Assembly: GCA_013368445.1 (NCBI GenBank)
Contig: JAACJO010000017.1
Span: 434,001 to 498,000 of the forward strand
Length of the DNA stretch: 64,000 nt
Source of the DNA: Leucocoprinus leucothites
Taxonomy: Eukaryota; Basidiomycota; Agaricomycetes; Agaricales; Agaricaceae
Direction of reading: 5' to 3'
Below the pieces are notes generated by a model. The model worked only from the letters and a program-made list of their open reading frames with translations, was not told the origin of the DNA and did not search any database. Every line of letters starts with the position of its first letter. Position 1 is the stretch's first letter. Position numbers and translations under genes: made by a program. Positions 36,165 through 48,998 of this stretch are shown in pieces.

Positions 36165-37559
36165 ATGTCTTCCAATATCGCCCTACAATCCTTTTCACTC
36201 AACAATAACATTACTGAAATATCACCACAAGATGAGATATTCCGCTTTGATTCAGAAGCCAACAAGAGGATAAATCGCGAGTCACCCTGGACCAAAGAGT
36301 GAGCAAACCTGAAGCTGTTCACGCTGCGGTCGCTCATTCAGACCATCGAACACAGCCCACACTACTTCAAGTCATGCAGGATATCTGCAATCGCTCTGAT
36401 AAAGATGGTAGTATTTCTATCCCGTATGCTGCCATGAACTAATTTGATTAATAGGTGATTCATGCGCGGTCGGGAGTGCCACATGAGATTATGGGTCTCA
36501 TGCAGGGGAAGGTGATAGGGAACTCTTTGGTCATCATGGATTCCTTTGCGCTACCGGTTCAAGGAACAGAAACCCGAGTCAATGCCGCAAATGAGGCCAA
36601 CGAATACATGGTGGAGTACATCGAGAAGAGCGAGAAAGTACAGGGTTTCCCCAATATCACCACAACTTACCCGTCTGATCGCATGTTTCTACAGGCCGGG
36701 CGATTGGAAAATGCGATTGGTTGGTATCACTCGCACCCAGGATATGGATGCTGGTTGTCTGGTATTGATGTCAATACGCAACTGAATAACCAGAAGTTCC
36801 AAGATCCATTCGTTGCAGTGGTGGTACGTGCCCTTTCCATCAACCACTCTTCCACCTGACATAGTGCCCCTCATTGTAGATTGACCCCAACCGTACGATA
36901 TCTGCCGGTAAAGTTGATATCGGCGCCTTCCGTACATATCCCGAAAACTACACCCCAGCCAACGCTGCTACATCAGAGTATCAATCAATCCCGCTGAGCA
37001 AAATCGAAGATTTCGGTGTACACGCAAATCAGTATTACCAGCTAGAAGTTGAGATCTTCAAGTCGAGCCTGGATAACGACCTCCTAGCGATGCTATGGAA
37101 CAAATATTGGGTCAACACACTCAGCCAAAGCCCTCTCATTTCTGTGGGTCGCATTCCTCTTGTGGCCTAACCAGATCCCTGAGTTTGGATGCACGCAGAA
37201 CCGAGCTTACGCTGTGTCACAACTAAACGACCTCCAGCAGAAATTATCCAAAGCACAAAGTGCCGTCGGCAGCACCAGAGCCATACCGCCGTCATCTAAA
37301 GATAAGGAGGGGAAAGATAAGGAGGATAAGAAGAAAGAAGATAATCAACTCGCAAAGAGTGTCAAAGATAGGTACGCGATGGATCTGCGAGCGACTACCT
37401 CGACTCCTGAAAATCTGTGATTTCAGTACAAAAATCGCCGCTGAGGCACAGCATGGTCTTATCGCCCAAGTCTTGAAGGACGTCATCTTCTCAATACGCC
37501 CAAATCCTCAGTCAAAGCCAGAAACGCTTTCCCAGGTGACGGACATGGCAATTGGCTGA
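36165..37559 (+). CDS. CSN5: COP9 signalosome subunit 5 (JAMM deneddylase)
   Basis: Six exons, starting 36165-36298, 36356-36407, 36455-36823 and 36880 onward. Exon 1 reads [15 protein letters not shown] and ends at SPWTK; splicing restores the [18 protein letters not shown] block. The JAMM zinc motif is intact: Glu in HEIMGLMQG and the signature [16 protein letters not shown]. Then follow [20 protein letters not shown] and [15 protein letters not shown] Lys/Asp-rich insert ([15 protein letters not shown]) lies before the C-terminal [19 protein letters not shown] helix. CSN5 is the catalytic subunit that removes Nedd8 from cullins. Small exon phases all agree. Confidence 0.94.
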
Positions 37560-38510
37560 TTTAGACTGTAGCATCAGGCAGTTTCTATATTGTCCGCGGT
37601 TCTGCATCCAGTGTATATTAGTCTTCATCCTTTGGAGTTGAGGTGCAAGTACGTCAGGATAGATACACAACAATACCTACTACCCTGACATCGTTTCCAC
37701 GGCGAGTAATGGATCAACCTTTTGTTTGGCAATGAAGCCGGCTATTATGGTTACATATGCCGCTCGTCAGGGCTTCAGGTTCGACTCCCAGGCTCAGGAT
37801 AAAGGTTATTTGTTAATATTTGCAAGCACAACATTTACGACCAAATTACGACAAATGTGTGGGTTGGAAAATTCTCCTTTCCTTTCCTCAAAGAGCACGC
37901 AATGTATCTCGTAAAAGCGGAGTCTGCCTGAAACGCTTACAGAATGCCGCTACTCAGGAAACTTTCTCGAAAGGCGGAAGGCTTCAAATAACGCCAACCA
38001 TGGTCAGGCGAAGCCTTACAAACTCACACAACGTCGAAAGATACAAGGGTTATCATCGTCGTTTGTGATGCGTTAGGTTCGAGTTCGACCGTTAACACGT
38101 TAGGCGTCGGATGATTAGATCCGTTCTTCGCTAGGCTTATAGAACCTCTATGCTTTGACTCCCTGTATTCCTCCAGGTCACAGATTCTCGAGTCTGGTCG
38201 TGCTTCCATAGCTATAAGGGTTGGTTCGGGCTCTGCAAATATGCCGGCTGGAGGCATCTCCTATGGTTAGGTCACCAATTTTTATTACCCGTACTGGGCC
38301 TCTGCCCTGTCAGGTGCAGACCGACGGACTCAGAAGCACCACCCTCTCAGGCCCTGGTTGCCGTCTAACCTCCAGGAGAGCCTCCGTCCCTCTCTGCCCC
38401 ACGGTCGACCCTCAGAAATTTTTGAAGCGATCTAACATAATGGGCAGGTCCTTTTAGCCATCTTGCAGCCTGATACCTCACTCCCTCCCACTCTCCCTTT
38501 CGCGTGCATC
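37560..38510. other. Intergenic, CSN5 3' flank and P450 promoter
   Basis: No gene. Near 37780-37800 the sequence has a tRNA B-box-like GGTTCGACTCC preceded by an ATGGTTA stretch, perhaps a degenerate tRNA or SINE relic, too weak to call. The last 100 bases are pyrimidine-rich, typical of a fungal promoter. Confidence 0.5.
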
Positions 38511-40812
38511 ATGAGCTCGCTGGATCTTTGCCTTAGTGCCTCATCATTCCTTCTTGCCTTGTATTTCTACCTCAAAAAGCGAAGTCGCTATGCTTCGCTT
38601 CCTCTCCCACCGGGTCCAAAAGGATGGCCTATCATCGGCAATGTGTTAGATATGCCGACCGAGTTTGAGTGGAAAACGTACCACGAATGGTCCAAAAAGC
38701 TCGGTGAGCTGCTTGAAATAGCCTTTGCTGTGCAGTCAAGAAACTGATAACCGATCTTTTGTGTAGGCACCGATATTTTGCATGTGCCAGTCATGGGGAC
38801 CGACATTGTTGTCCTCGATTCTGCTGAAGTTGTTTTTGAGCTGTTGGAGAGACGTTCTTCCATTTACTCCGACAGGTGGCGTGTCATTATGCTAATATAG
38901 GCTGAAGGCGTTAACTCATCACGACTGTGCCAGAGCGAGAATGCCAATGATAAGTAAGTTTAGGATATAAATAGCTGATCGCTTTTGAGTTTAACCTCTA
39001 TCTTGATTGTAGATGAACTGGTAAGCTGATGGAAGTGTCTGACCCGGACCTTGACTAAAGTCGCCATTAAAATAGATGAAATGGTCAGTGGGCAAGGAAT
39101 CTAGCTTCTTGGCGAATCTAATCATTCTTCGATTGTTTAGGTCCTTCAACGTCGGCTTCATGCCGTATGGTGAGTTCTGTAGGGTTGCACCAGCTAAAGC
39201 GGTTCTAACGGACCACCGCTCACAGGGGACTACTGGTGAGACTCTCTACTTTTAATCTGGATAAGTTCTGAATTGGAGTTTTCGAAGGCGTAAACATCGC
39301 AAGATAATGCACTACCTTTTACACCCAGATGCTGCGCTCAGCTTCCGTCCACACGTGCTCAAATCAACCCACAATCTATTGCAAAGGTTTCTTGACGAGC
39401 CGGATAATGTCCTCGGGAATCTGAGATAGTACGTCCCTGTTCTTGACAAAAGTATAGCCCAACCGAATAGCTTCCTCTTAAAATTTTAGTATGGCTGGAG
39501 AAACAATTATGTCTGTGGCTTATGGTCTCGATATCAAGCCAAAGAATGATCCATACATACAGACCGCTGAGAAGGGCGTACATGCCCTTGTAGCAGCTGC
39601 TGTCCCAGGTGCATTCCTTGTCGATATGCTGCCGTTCTTGAAGTATGTTCCCGAATGGATGCCGGGCGCTGGTTTTCAGAAGAAAGCGAAGGAGTGGGCC
39701 AAGCTCACAATGACCATGTTAGATATGCCATTTGTGGCGGCCAAGCAGCAGTTTGTAGGTCTTCGTCTTTTTTCGGACATTTGAGCCTCACGAGTGTTTC
39801 TACAGGCACAAGGAAAGGTGACCCACTCCGTAACTTCATACTGTTTGCAAAAGGTCGAGGAAGGCACGACAGATGAGTCATACCAGGAGGAAATTATCCG
39901 AGGTACTGCTGGGACCTTGTATTCAGGTAAAAACCAGTCGTTGCTCCTTGCTATCGATTAGTAACTTATTTCTTTCCAGCTGGATCCGACACGGTAGGGA
40001 ATTGACTAGCTATGCTCTGCAAAAGGCTAATACCGGCTTCGCCTGATTGATCAGACAGTTTCGGCAGTTGCGTCCTGTATCCTTGCTCTGCTGGAAGATA
40101 GCGACATCCTTAAGAAAGCCCAAAGAGAATTGGACTCTGTTGTCAAGCCCGGTCATCTGCCGGACTTTGATGACATGGATAGCTTGCCTTACATTACTGC
40201 GATTGCTCTGGAGACTCTACGCTGGCGGGACGTTGTGCCAATTGCCATACCCCGATATTTGCAAGCTGACGACGAATACAAAGGATATAGGATTCCCAAG
40301 GGTTCCATCGTGATCCCGAATGCTTGGTGAGTCCTTTCAAATTTCGTATAATGGAGTTTCGCTTGAAACAGTGTCACCAGGGCCATGCTTCACAATGAAA
40401 CTGTTTACCCTGATCCATTCACATTCATCCCTGAGCGCTTTTTAACGAACGATGACAAAATCAATAAGAGTGTTCGTGACCCTCGACACGCTTGTTTTGG
40501 ATTTGGTCGCCGTATCTGCCCTGGCCGCTTCATGGCATTTCCAGCCGTTTGGATTGCCTTGGCATCAATCATTCATTCCTTCGACATTAAGAAAGCAGTA
40601 GATGAAGACGGTAATATTATCGAGCTCAGCCATGAGTATCATTCAGCACTGGCCATGTAAGCAGCTGCGTTGCTACGGGTATCTGATTAAATTTGCTCAC
40701 ATTTCTCCTCAGTGTTCCCAAACCATACAAGTGCTCCATTACGCCCCGTTCTGAACAACATCAACGCGCCATTCGTTCCGCTGTACTTGAGCACGAATTT
40801 GCTGCTCATTAA
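38511..40812 (+). CDS. Cytochrome P450, paralogue 1
   Basis: A heavily split P450. The N-terminal anchor is LCLSASSFLLALYFYL, then the proline hinge LPLPPGPKGWPIIGNVLD. Micro-exons of 8, 8, 29 and 10 nt (39013-39020, 39076-39083, 39141-39169, 39226-39235) build NELMKW-SFNVGFMPYG-DYW. Later come SVAYGLDIKPKNDPYIQTAE, the helix-I AGSDT motif, ExxR as ALETLRWRD, and the heme loop FGFGRRICPGRF with the ligand Cys. It ends LEHEFAAH. The whole resembles the basidiomycete P450s often labelled O-methylsterigmatocystin oxidoreductase-like; substrate unknown. It probably sits in the ER membrane with a CPR partner. An ATG at 38463 would add 16 residues, but the hydrophobic anchor starts at 38511. Confidence 0.9.
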
Positions 40813-41541
40813 TTTAGCCAACTAACACGACTCATCGTGTACGTTCCGTGACCTCAGCTGAATTATGGCTGGTCCGCACTCTCGGTTTTCCGAAGTTATT
40901 TCGATTCATTAATCACATTCTCCTCGCTACGCTGAAGTATGAGCATGACACGAGCTCTTATTGCTTTTCGCGCCTTTCGTATTCAGTGTCTGAAATTACA
41001 CCTCTTTATCCTTCATGGGCCCTAAATTGGAATTCCAAATGAAACTGAGTCATGGGACCGTGGGACTGTATATCCAGCGACAGTTTTCAGGTTGTGTATG
41101 TAGCCGCTTTCGGTGAGCGCCAACTTGACTATCTACCTCCATATACACTCCGACCACCGACCGTGATAGATGAAGAAGCATCGTGACCCGTTACCTCACC
41201 TCTTGGAATTGGATGAAATCCTTTCGACCATTGATGGATGAAACTTTGGGAGAAACCGTACATAATGACAGCACCCTTTTCAGCATGATTACATACTGAT
41301 AAATGCTGTCAACGCCCCAAGCGCACCCTACGTATGGCAAGAGAAACGAAGAGTCCTGTTTCCGGTATCGCCTTTCCATACCGGTCAGCCTCAGCGTATA
41401 TAGATCCTCAGAGGAAATCCTCGAGTACATGGGAACATGTTCCCTGTCACCGTCACTCGCATGGCGGCGGCGATCTATAAAAATCCCCACTCTCGAAAGT
41501 CCAGTCTGACAAGAACCCTCCAAGTTGCTCAGGCCAATTCC
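40813..41541. other. Intergenic between tandem P450 genes
   Basis: Contains the 3' flank of P450 paralogue 1 and the promoter of paralogue 2. A short open frame (41303-41509) is not supported by any motif. Confidence 0.6.
41476..41483 (+). promoter_or_regulatory. TATA box of P450 paralogue 2
   Basis: TATAAAAA lies about 60 bases before the ATG at 41542, in a CCCCAC-flanked context. It rules out the upstream in-frame ATG at 41437, which precedes it. Confidence 0.6.
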
Positions 41542-43927
41542 ATGGCTTTATTCGATTTCTACTTGGACGCCTCATTGGTACTCCTCACGCTTTATTTCTA
41601 TCTCAAGAGGCGAAGCTCCTACTCGTTGCTTCCTCTACCCCCAGGCCCAAAGAAATGGCCAATTATTGGCAATTTGATGGATATGCCCACTGAGGTTGAG
41701 TGGAAAACATATCATAGATGGTCTAAAGAACTTGGTATGTCTATTTTATTCGAGTTGTTGTTTCATGCCTCAATCGCTGGAGTACTGATTTTCCGCGACC
41801 CCTAGACACCGATATCTTACATGTTTCCGTTATGGGTACAGATATTATCGTTCTGGATACCGCAGAAGCTGCTTTCGAGCTGTTTGAGAGACGGTCATCC
41901 ATTTATTCGGACAGGTAGGATATACTCTCAAAATTGATCTTGCGGACTAATTCAGGTTTTCTCTTCAGACCGAGGATGCCCATGATTAGTGAGTACGAAT
42001 CCGTTTTCACGCAGTGTCCTTGTAACGATGTTGTGTGTATTATCTTTCTAGATGAACTCGTGCGTATGAATCCATTTACAATGTGTGGGGTATCGACTCA
42101 TTGACGTGGGTGGGAAATAGATGAAATGGTAACACCCAGAGTAATCTCCCCTGGTTATGATTCTCCTAACGAATGGTATGCTAGGTCTTTTAATGTCGGT
42201 TTCATGCAATATGGTGAGTAGACGCTTGCCTTCGGCATTATTGTAAGTTACAAAGCCGCTCTGATTCAAAATAATAGGTGATAACTGGTAAGTAGAAGCA
42301 CCAAAAAAAAACGTCAAGTGAGGGTAGAAACTTTAACCCCAATCAACTTTACAGGCGTAGGCACCGCAGGTTAATGCACCAACACCTTCATCCCGCTGCC
42401 GCACGTCAATTACGACCACATGCGCTCAAGGCGACCCATCACCTCCTTCAAAGAATTCTCGATGAGCCTCACACCCGAGTCCTCGAGCACTTGAGATAGT
42501 ATGCTGTCCCTCTACTCACTCCCGTTCCCCAATGACTCATTACAAGGTCTCGCATTGTCAGCTTAGCCGGGGAGACAATTATGTCTATTGCTTATGGACT
42601 TGATATCAAGCCGAAAGACGACCCCTATATCCAGATCGCAGAACAAGGTGTACATGCACTTGGGATAGCAGCAGTTCCTGGAACCTTCCTCGTCGATATC
42701 CTTCCCATCTTGAAATACGTACCCGAATGGGTACCAGGGGCTGGATTCAAGAAGAAGGCAAGGGAGTGGGCTAAACTGGCCATGATGATGGTAGATATGC
42801 CATTTGAGGCTGCCAAGAAAGAATTCGTACGTGTTTTTATTATTATGAATCTTCAAGCAGTATTTCTTGATGATCATGCGGCTCTTGGATGGCAGGCGGA
42901 AGGAAAGGCGACGCCATCGCTGACTTCCCTTAGCTTTCTAAAGGCAGAGGAAGGCTCAAAGGACGATGCTTTTGAGGAGTGTGTCATTCGTGGGAGCGCT
43001 GGAACTTTGTACGCTGGTACGTGCCCTCTCTTCATGCCCTCAAACTCTTTGGTGACAGCCGAATCATCCCTCAGCCGGGACTGATTCTGTACGTGCCTAA
43101 CATCAGCCACAAATAAAACTGCTCTACTATCTGAAATAAATAACACCTATCTAGACAGTCGCAGCTATCGCATCCTGCACTCTCGCCTTACTCGAAAACC
43201 CTGACGTATTGGAAAAGGCACAAGCTGAACTCGACTCCGTCATTAAACCCGGCCACCTACCCAGCTTCGAAGACAATGAAGACAACTTACCCTACATCAC
43301 CGCGATCACGCTCGAAGCACTCCGCTGGAGAGACGTCGCACCAATCGCTATCCCGCGCTACCTCCAAGTCGACGACGAATACAAAGGATACAGACTTCCA
43401 AAGGGATCTATCGTCATTGCAAATGCTTGGTACGGTATTGTCCTTTCCCCCTCCCCCAATCCGCCGCCTGACATACTCAACGATTAAACAGGGCAATGCT
43501 CCACAACGAACACGTCTACCCCGACCCATTCGCTTTTCGACCTGAACGCTTTCTAACCGAGGACGGTAAATCCCTCGACAAAACAGTGCGGGACCCTCGA
43601 CACGCGTGTTTTGGATTCGGCCGCCGCATCTGCCCTGCTCGCTTCATGGCATTCTCCGCTGTATGGATTGCCCTCGCGTCGATCATGTATTGCTTTGATA
43701 TTAAAAAAGAAGCGGATGAGGATGGAAACGTGGTTGAGCTCACTCATGATTATGATAGTGCCCTCATCGTGTGCGTCGAATCTTTGGCTCGTGTTACATA
43801 GGCGGTGGCGTTGACGGTGGGCATTTTGTTTTTTTTTCTTAGATGCCCGAAGCCATTTAAGTGCTCCATGACGCCACGATCCGAACAGCATGCGCAGGCT
43901 ATTCGTTTCAGCAATCCTGGAGTATGA
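41542..43927 (+). CDS. Cytochrome P450, paralogue 2 (frameshifted tail)
   Basis: Begins MALFDFYLDASLVLLTLYFY, then LPLPPGPKKWPIIGNLMD. The micro-exon series is conserved at 42052-42059, 42121-42128, 42185-42213 and 42278-42287. SIAYGLDIKPKDDPYIQIAE, AGTDS-type helix I, ITLEALRWRDVAP and the heme loop FGFGRRICPARF (Ala where the paralogues have Gly) follow. The last exon gives CPKPFKCSMTPRSEQHAQAI and then changes frame: TTT at 43906-43908 has one T more than the paralogues, turning the expected RSAILEYDLA tail into RFSNPGV and a stop. The loss affects only the last ~10 residues, so the enzyme may well be active. Substrate unknown. Confidence 0.85.
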
Positions 43928-44949
43928 TCTTGCTCCTCAACTTCCCAGTGAGCACCCGAGGCCTGAACATTTCTCGGGTCTTCCGATGATGGACAAGGTG
44001 ATGCGACATGTGCATTATGTACAACATCTGTGCTTAGTCTATGTATATCGATCTTTACTTCTGCAAAGTCATTCCTTGTTCGAATATCATGCCTCCGACA
44101 AAGAATGCGGCATACGTTTAATTCGCCGAGACCACTGCTCCCCATTCCAAATGTGGCGCATCAAACAAATACATAATAGTTCGCCAAGTCTGTGCTCTCC
44201 TCCCAGTCAGCTACTTGAACTGTCTCAGGCTACCGTCTCCACTATTATGAACGGCGCTAACAAGGCGTACAATCCGAGGGTTATCGAGCACAGCTGGGCT
44301 TTTCGAGCCACCATCACATCCAGAAGCCCGATCACGACATGTTCAGCGTAGTCCTCAGCAAACTTGTGTTTACTGCACATTTCTCATCTCCTGTTTGAGA
44401 TTTGTAGATACTGTTCAGTTGATGCACGCTCCAAGTACACGAGTTCACTTGTTTGTTCCTGAAATGGCCATGGATGCTCATTAGAGCAAAAGGCTGAAGC
44501 AGGGTCGAAGCCGCGGGTGGCTCACCCACAACCTCTAGTTTCTCAAAACACTGGAAGAAGGAATGTCAAGCTCAAGAACAAGCCCAAAGACAATTCAATT
44601 CAATTCAATTCCTAAACATTATTTCCTATTTCAATTTCAACAATGCATATGCTTGAAACCCGAAAAAAAAAAACAAAGAAAACTAAGACGACAAATGAGT
44701 GAATGAGTGAATGAAATGCTACAAAAATGCAATGATGGTGAAAAAGCCGTACAATGATGAAATGAAAGAACGAGAAAAAAAGAAATGCTAACCGAATGCA
44801 ACGACCGAAAACTGCGTCTACTATCGCACAAGACTTCAGAAAACACTAAACTATAAAAACTATAATGTATTCTAATACCCTCTCGCAGCCCTCACAACGA
44901 ATAATGCGGGACCATCGCAAATCGGACGAATGGACGACTGAACAACCAA
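43928..44949. other. Convergent 3' intergenic region
   Basis: Space between the 3' ends of P450 paralogue 2 (+) and the mucin-like gene (-). The frame of P450 2 lost by the frameshift runs on to ~44350 but has no homology after the first residues. A short CAATT/AATTC microsatellite lies at 44593-44611, and an A-rich stretch at 44660-44830. Confidence 0.6.
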
Positions 44950-47900
44950 TCATACCCCCACATCACCTCCTCCCATACCCTCCTCCACCTCCTCAACAGC
45001 CTGCGAAGACTCTCCACCACTCCCCCTCTTCGACCCTGTACTCGAACCGGGCACAGGACTCGGACTCGCAGTCCCACTCTCCCTACCACCACCACCACCA
45101 CCACCACCACCACCACCACCACCACCAAAATCAGTCCCAGTCCCAAACGTAGTCGTACTCATCATCCTCTGCACATTTGCACTGATCGGCCTCGAATAAT
45201 CCACATTATCCCTCAAACTCATCACACTCCCCTCTCCCCCCGTTCCCAAACTACTCTGCCCATCCCCAGTTGGCGAATGCGGTAGGAGGGCCCCTCCGCG
45301 GAAAGAAAGAGCAGCAGTGCTTCCGGCGCTCCATTCCCTTTTCATCGTACCGCTTGCAGCCTTGAAGCCACGAGATGGTAAGGATTTGGTGGTTCCGAGT
45401 GCTCCGGTGCCGCGAGGAAGTATACGAGGATTCAGCAATCCCTCGACATATGAAGACGTATCAGCCGTCGATACAGGAGATGGCGAGCGATTTTCACCTC
45501 CCCCTATACTTGGGGGAGCCCAGATATCATCGTCACCGTCTTCCAAACCCATAGCATACGGGTGGTGGTGGTGGTGGTGGTGGTGGTGGTATCCATGCAT
45601 ACTAGTAGCTGAAGGATCAGGATACCTAATCGTCGGAACATCGTATTCGGCACCAGGTGGGGGAGGTATAGGTATTGCGTTGGGTGGGTTGAGTAGCGAC
45701 GATGGCGGTCCATGGCCATGTGAACTTGGAGGGTGGGCATGCATAGGATATCCCATACCAACCATCGACATCGATCGCCCCGACTTCATAGTGTGACTCT
45801 CTCCCGAACTCGGACCAGCACCAAACTGCTGCATCATTGCTGTTCTTGATCCTCCCGACCCCATATACGTGGTCGGCTGCCAGCTACCCCTCCTCTCCCT
45901 CTCTTTACTCTTCCCACTCCTTGACGTAATAGAAGACCTAAACCTGCCCAATAACCCCCTCGCACTCGACCTCCCACCCGACTTTTCACTTCCACTTCCA
46001 CTGCTCGCACTAGCACTCTCGAATGTCCTACTTCGCGGAGGAAAATAACTCGACGGAGGCACAAGAGGGTGCATTGTGGTCGGAGAATGTGAAGCGCTTT
46101 TCGACCTGGGCGCATGGCCTGAAGATGACGAGGAGCCCATAATCCCACCACCACCGAGAACAGCTCCATGCCCCGAAGACGAAGTCAACACCCCTCCTCC
46201 GCCTCCTCCACCTCCGTTACCACTACCACTCGCACTCGCATGTCCACCCAAAGAAGATCCCGTCACAAGCACCTGACTCTCCAAACTCGCAACCCCATCC
46301 GAACTCAGACCCTGATCCATCCCGCCCTGATGGCCATGCCCACTCATACTCGACATCGCGGCATACGCATATGCATCCGAAAACGGATCACTATGGGAAC
46401 TTCCTACACCCCCGCTGCGTAGCACAGCAGCATTCGAATATGGATGTGAATAGTTCTGCGGTTGGTAGGAAGATGACGCTTCAGGCTGCGAAGGGTACGG
46501 GTACGAGGTAGTTGTGGTGAATGCTTGTGGAGGACTCCCCATAGGCGGAGGTGAAGAACGGAGTAGTTGCGCCATATCATCTGACGATGACAATCCCGCA
46601 GTTACCGGTGGTCCCATAGGAATAGCAATCCCAGTTGCAGGTGCTGACGCTGCATACGCAGGCCCATAGGAATAAGAATCCATAGCAGGATAAGCCGCCG
46701 TATGCGCAAAAGTCTGCGGTGGATACATCGTTGCACTCTCCGCACTCGTCCCACTCCCAAACCCACCAGCACCAGCACCAGCACCAGCACCCGCACCTCC
46801 GACATCATAGTAAGGATACATAGGGAACGAAACAGTTCCTCCTCCCGATGCAGGATTCTCCATCATCATCACACCACTTTCCAACGTCCCATTATGTCCA
46901 TGGACCCACGAAGTCGACGACATCGGTCCCCCTCCCTCATTCTCACCCGTCATAGCATCCATCTCCTGCCTCAAAAAATTCTCTCTCGAACCTTCCTCCG
47001 CGTTCACACTACTCACTTCCACCCCTCTCCCTCGCCTCCCTACAACAACACCGCCACCGCCACCATAATCACCCTGATGCCGCTGTCGCTGATACCGCCT
47101 ACACATGAAAAACAAAATGACCACCGAGATAATCAGTGTAAACGTCCCCGCTAGCGCAACACCAATAATAGCTCCCCTATTGCGCGCGAAGGGATTCTGG
47201 TTCAGGCGGGCATTGTCGGTGGAGAGGACGCCCGTTTGGATGATGGAGCTATAGGTGACAGTGGGGCCATTCGGGAGGGTGCTGGTCCAGTAGACGGTCG
47301 TAGTGGACGTTGAGAACGATGAGGGTGTGTATGCTTCAGAAATTAATGACGTCATCATCAGTGAATACTGTATGCGGCTAAGAAATGTAAATATACTCAC
47401 AAGAGGTAAAAGGTATCTCGTCGGATGTATATACTGGATAGCGGGAGGTACTGTAGAATTTAGACGCACTCAGGGGTCAAGAAGGGGCAAGAGGAGCATA
47501 TAGACAAAACGTACAATGGAAAGGGTGCAGTAGAATTAACCTCAATGGAGGTAATACTGCTCGTAGTAGGAACCACGCTATATGGCGCATTCCATGAGGT
47601 TATCACATCCGTAGACGTGGATAGTGAGGTAATGGACGTGGTCGAGAACAAGGAAGGTGAGAAAGTGGGAATAGAGGTGGAATTAGATGAAATCGAAGTC
47701 GGTGGCAAATCCGAAGTTGTCAAGCCTGACTCGGTAGGAGGGAACGACGTCATTGAAAAGGAGGATGAAGAGGATTCAGGAGGAGGGGGAGTAAAGTAAT
47801 CGACACAGTGGGCAAAGTCATGATCACCGTCAACGTGGATAACGAGACACTGATAATCGTCGTCCCTTCAGAAATAGTAGTAGAAAACGTCGTGACTGTC

Positions 47901-48998
47901 AATGTCTCAGAACTAGTAGACATCGAGGGTGGGGCGTTAGGAATCGTAAGCGCGCTTGACGTTGCAAGTGGAGGCGTCGTAAAAGTATTCGGCTATATCA
48001 GAAGCTCAATTGAGCACATGCTAGCGTGCTAAGAAGAATAGACTTTATATACCAAGGTTAGCGTAGAATCACCACTAAGTGGCGGCCTACTCGATGATGT
48101 CGTAACCGAACCCGACCGCGATGAGCTTGATAACGAAACCACTGGTCGAGTAGTCGAAGACCCAGTCGGGAGCAAAGTGGGACTTGGTATCGACGAAATT
48201 GGCGCTGAACCGGAAGGGTCAGCGCTACGGTCTCCTCCAGGAGGGGAATCACGCCGCGTCGACGTCGATGTAGCTACACAGGGGATAAAACAGGGCAATC
48301 AACACACGCCATCAAAACCCACAAGCCTCCAAACCGTACCTGAAGGGAAAGCTGTTCTCGTAGACGCTGTTCACAGGGGAGGAACGGGGGCACCGTCAGC
48401 TAAGCGGGGGGGAGGACAAAAAATAGACCAAGACAGCACTTACTTGACAGTCGGGATGAAGGTGGACTCGGGCTCGACGTATTTGAGGGTAAACCTACAG
48501 CATCATGACGACACAAGAAACAAAACCAACTTTTTAATAAAACGTCAAACCCAAAAGAAGCAACCACAGTGCAACACACCTTCTGCCAAGCCAGTATTAG
48601 TAGCTCCAGCAGTCGCCGAACCTGTACACAATCTCTTCAACATCGTGTTCAATGGTGGAAGCGAATAAACAACCCACTGGAACCCTGCCCTCCCAAGACG
48701 TCCCGTCCGCCGGACCTCGTGTCCATGGAGAAGAAGTATCACTGGGAAAAAAAGTACATTCGTACAAATGAGAAGGCGGGAGAAATGTGGCTAAAACTCA
48801 CGAAGACATGGAATCCGAAGCCTGTCGAGGCTGGATTCGCGGAGGGAGAGAAGGAGGAATAGAAGGTGGTGGATTTAACACACGCGAAGAACCAGCATGG
48901 TCAAGATACCGCCTCCTCCTGCCCCATGCACCGCCAAACGAGTCCCCAAGTCGCGATCCGTGCAGAACCTGTCCAACAACAGCAGCACTATCCTCATA
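44950..48998 (-). CDS. Mucin-like single-pass membrane protein with long low-complexity tail
   Basis: The long 3' exon (44950 to about 47337) encodes WTSTLPNGPTVTYSSIIQTG, a transmembrane helix AIIGVALAGTFTLIISVVIL, a basic stop-transfer CRRYQRQR, and ~720 cytosolic residues rich in Ser, Gly, Pro and His. These include a poly-His run and a poly-Gly run near the C-terminus, ending GDVGV. Upstream exons splice in phase to a Ser/Thr-rich ectodomain: TSDEIPFTSS, LSTSTDVITSWNAPYS, TLTVTTFSTTISEGTT, SLSSSSRSGSVTTSSS. Before that lies a more ordered region (RGPADGTSWEGRVPVGC, VEEIVYRFTLKYVEPES). The topology is like that of fungal cell-wall sensors (Wsc/Mid2 type), but no WSC domain is seen. The start is uncertain; 48998 (MRIVLLLLDRF) is a guess. 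Confidence 0.65.
45082..45126. repeat. ACC/CAC trinucleotide microsatellite (poly-Gly on minus strand)
   Basis: About a dozen CAC/ACC triplets in a row inside the mucin-like gene. They code for glycine on the minus strand, within the cytosolic tail. Length variation here would stay in frame. Confidence 0.9.
45561..45591. repeat. GGT trinucleotide microsatellite (poly-His on minus strand)
   Basis: About ten GGT/GTG triplets, read as a run of about nine histidines on the minus strand in the cytosolic tail of the mucin-like protein. In-frame length variation is expected. Confidence 0.9.

Noticed and set aside
38463..38510. Upstream ATG as the start of P450 paralogue 1
   Set aside because: The added residues are not part of the P450 anchor, and paralogues start at the equivalent of 38511.
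41437..41541. Upstream ATG as the start of P450 paralogue 2
   Set aside because: A TATA box at 41476 lies downstream of this ATG, so transcription most likely starts after it.
44892..47503. Several frames overlapping the mucin-like gene on both strands (for example 45317-45796, 46702-47154 plus)
   Set aside because: They are shadows of the long low-complexity minus-strand exon; they have biased composition and no family motif.
47690..47880. Frameshift in the mucin-like gene between the two Ser/Thr-rich frames
   Set aside because: An in-phase intron (GTGTCG donor, CCGAG acceptor) joins the two frames without any indel.
44950..48998. Wsc-type cell-wall sensor identity
   Set aside because: Topology fits, but the cysteine pattern of a WSC domain is not visible in any exon.
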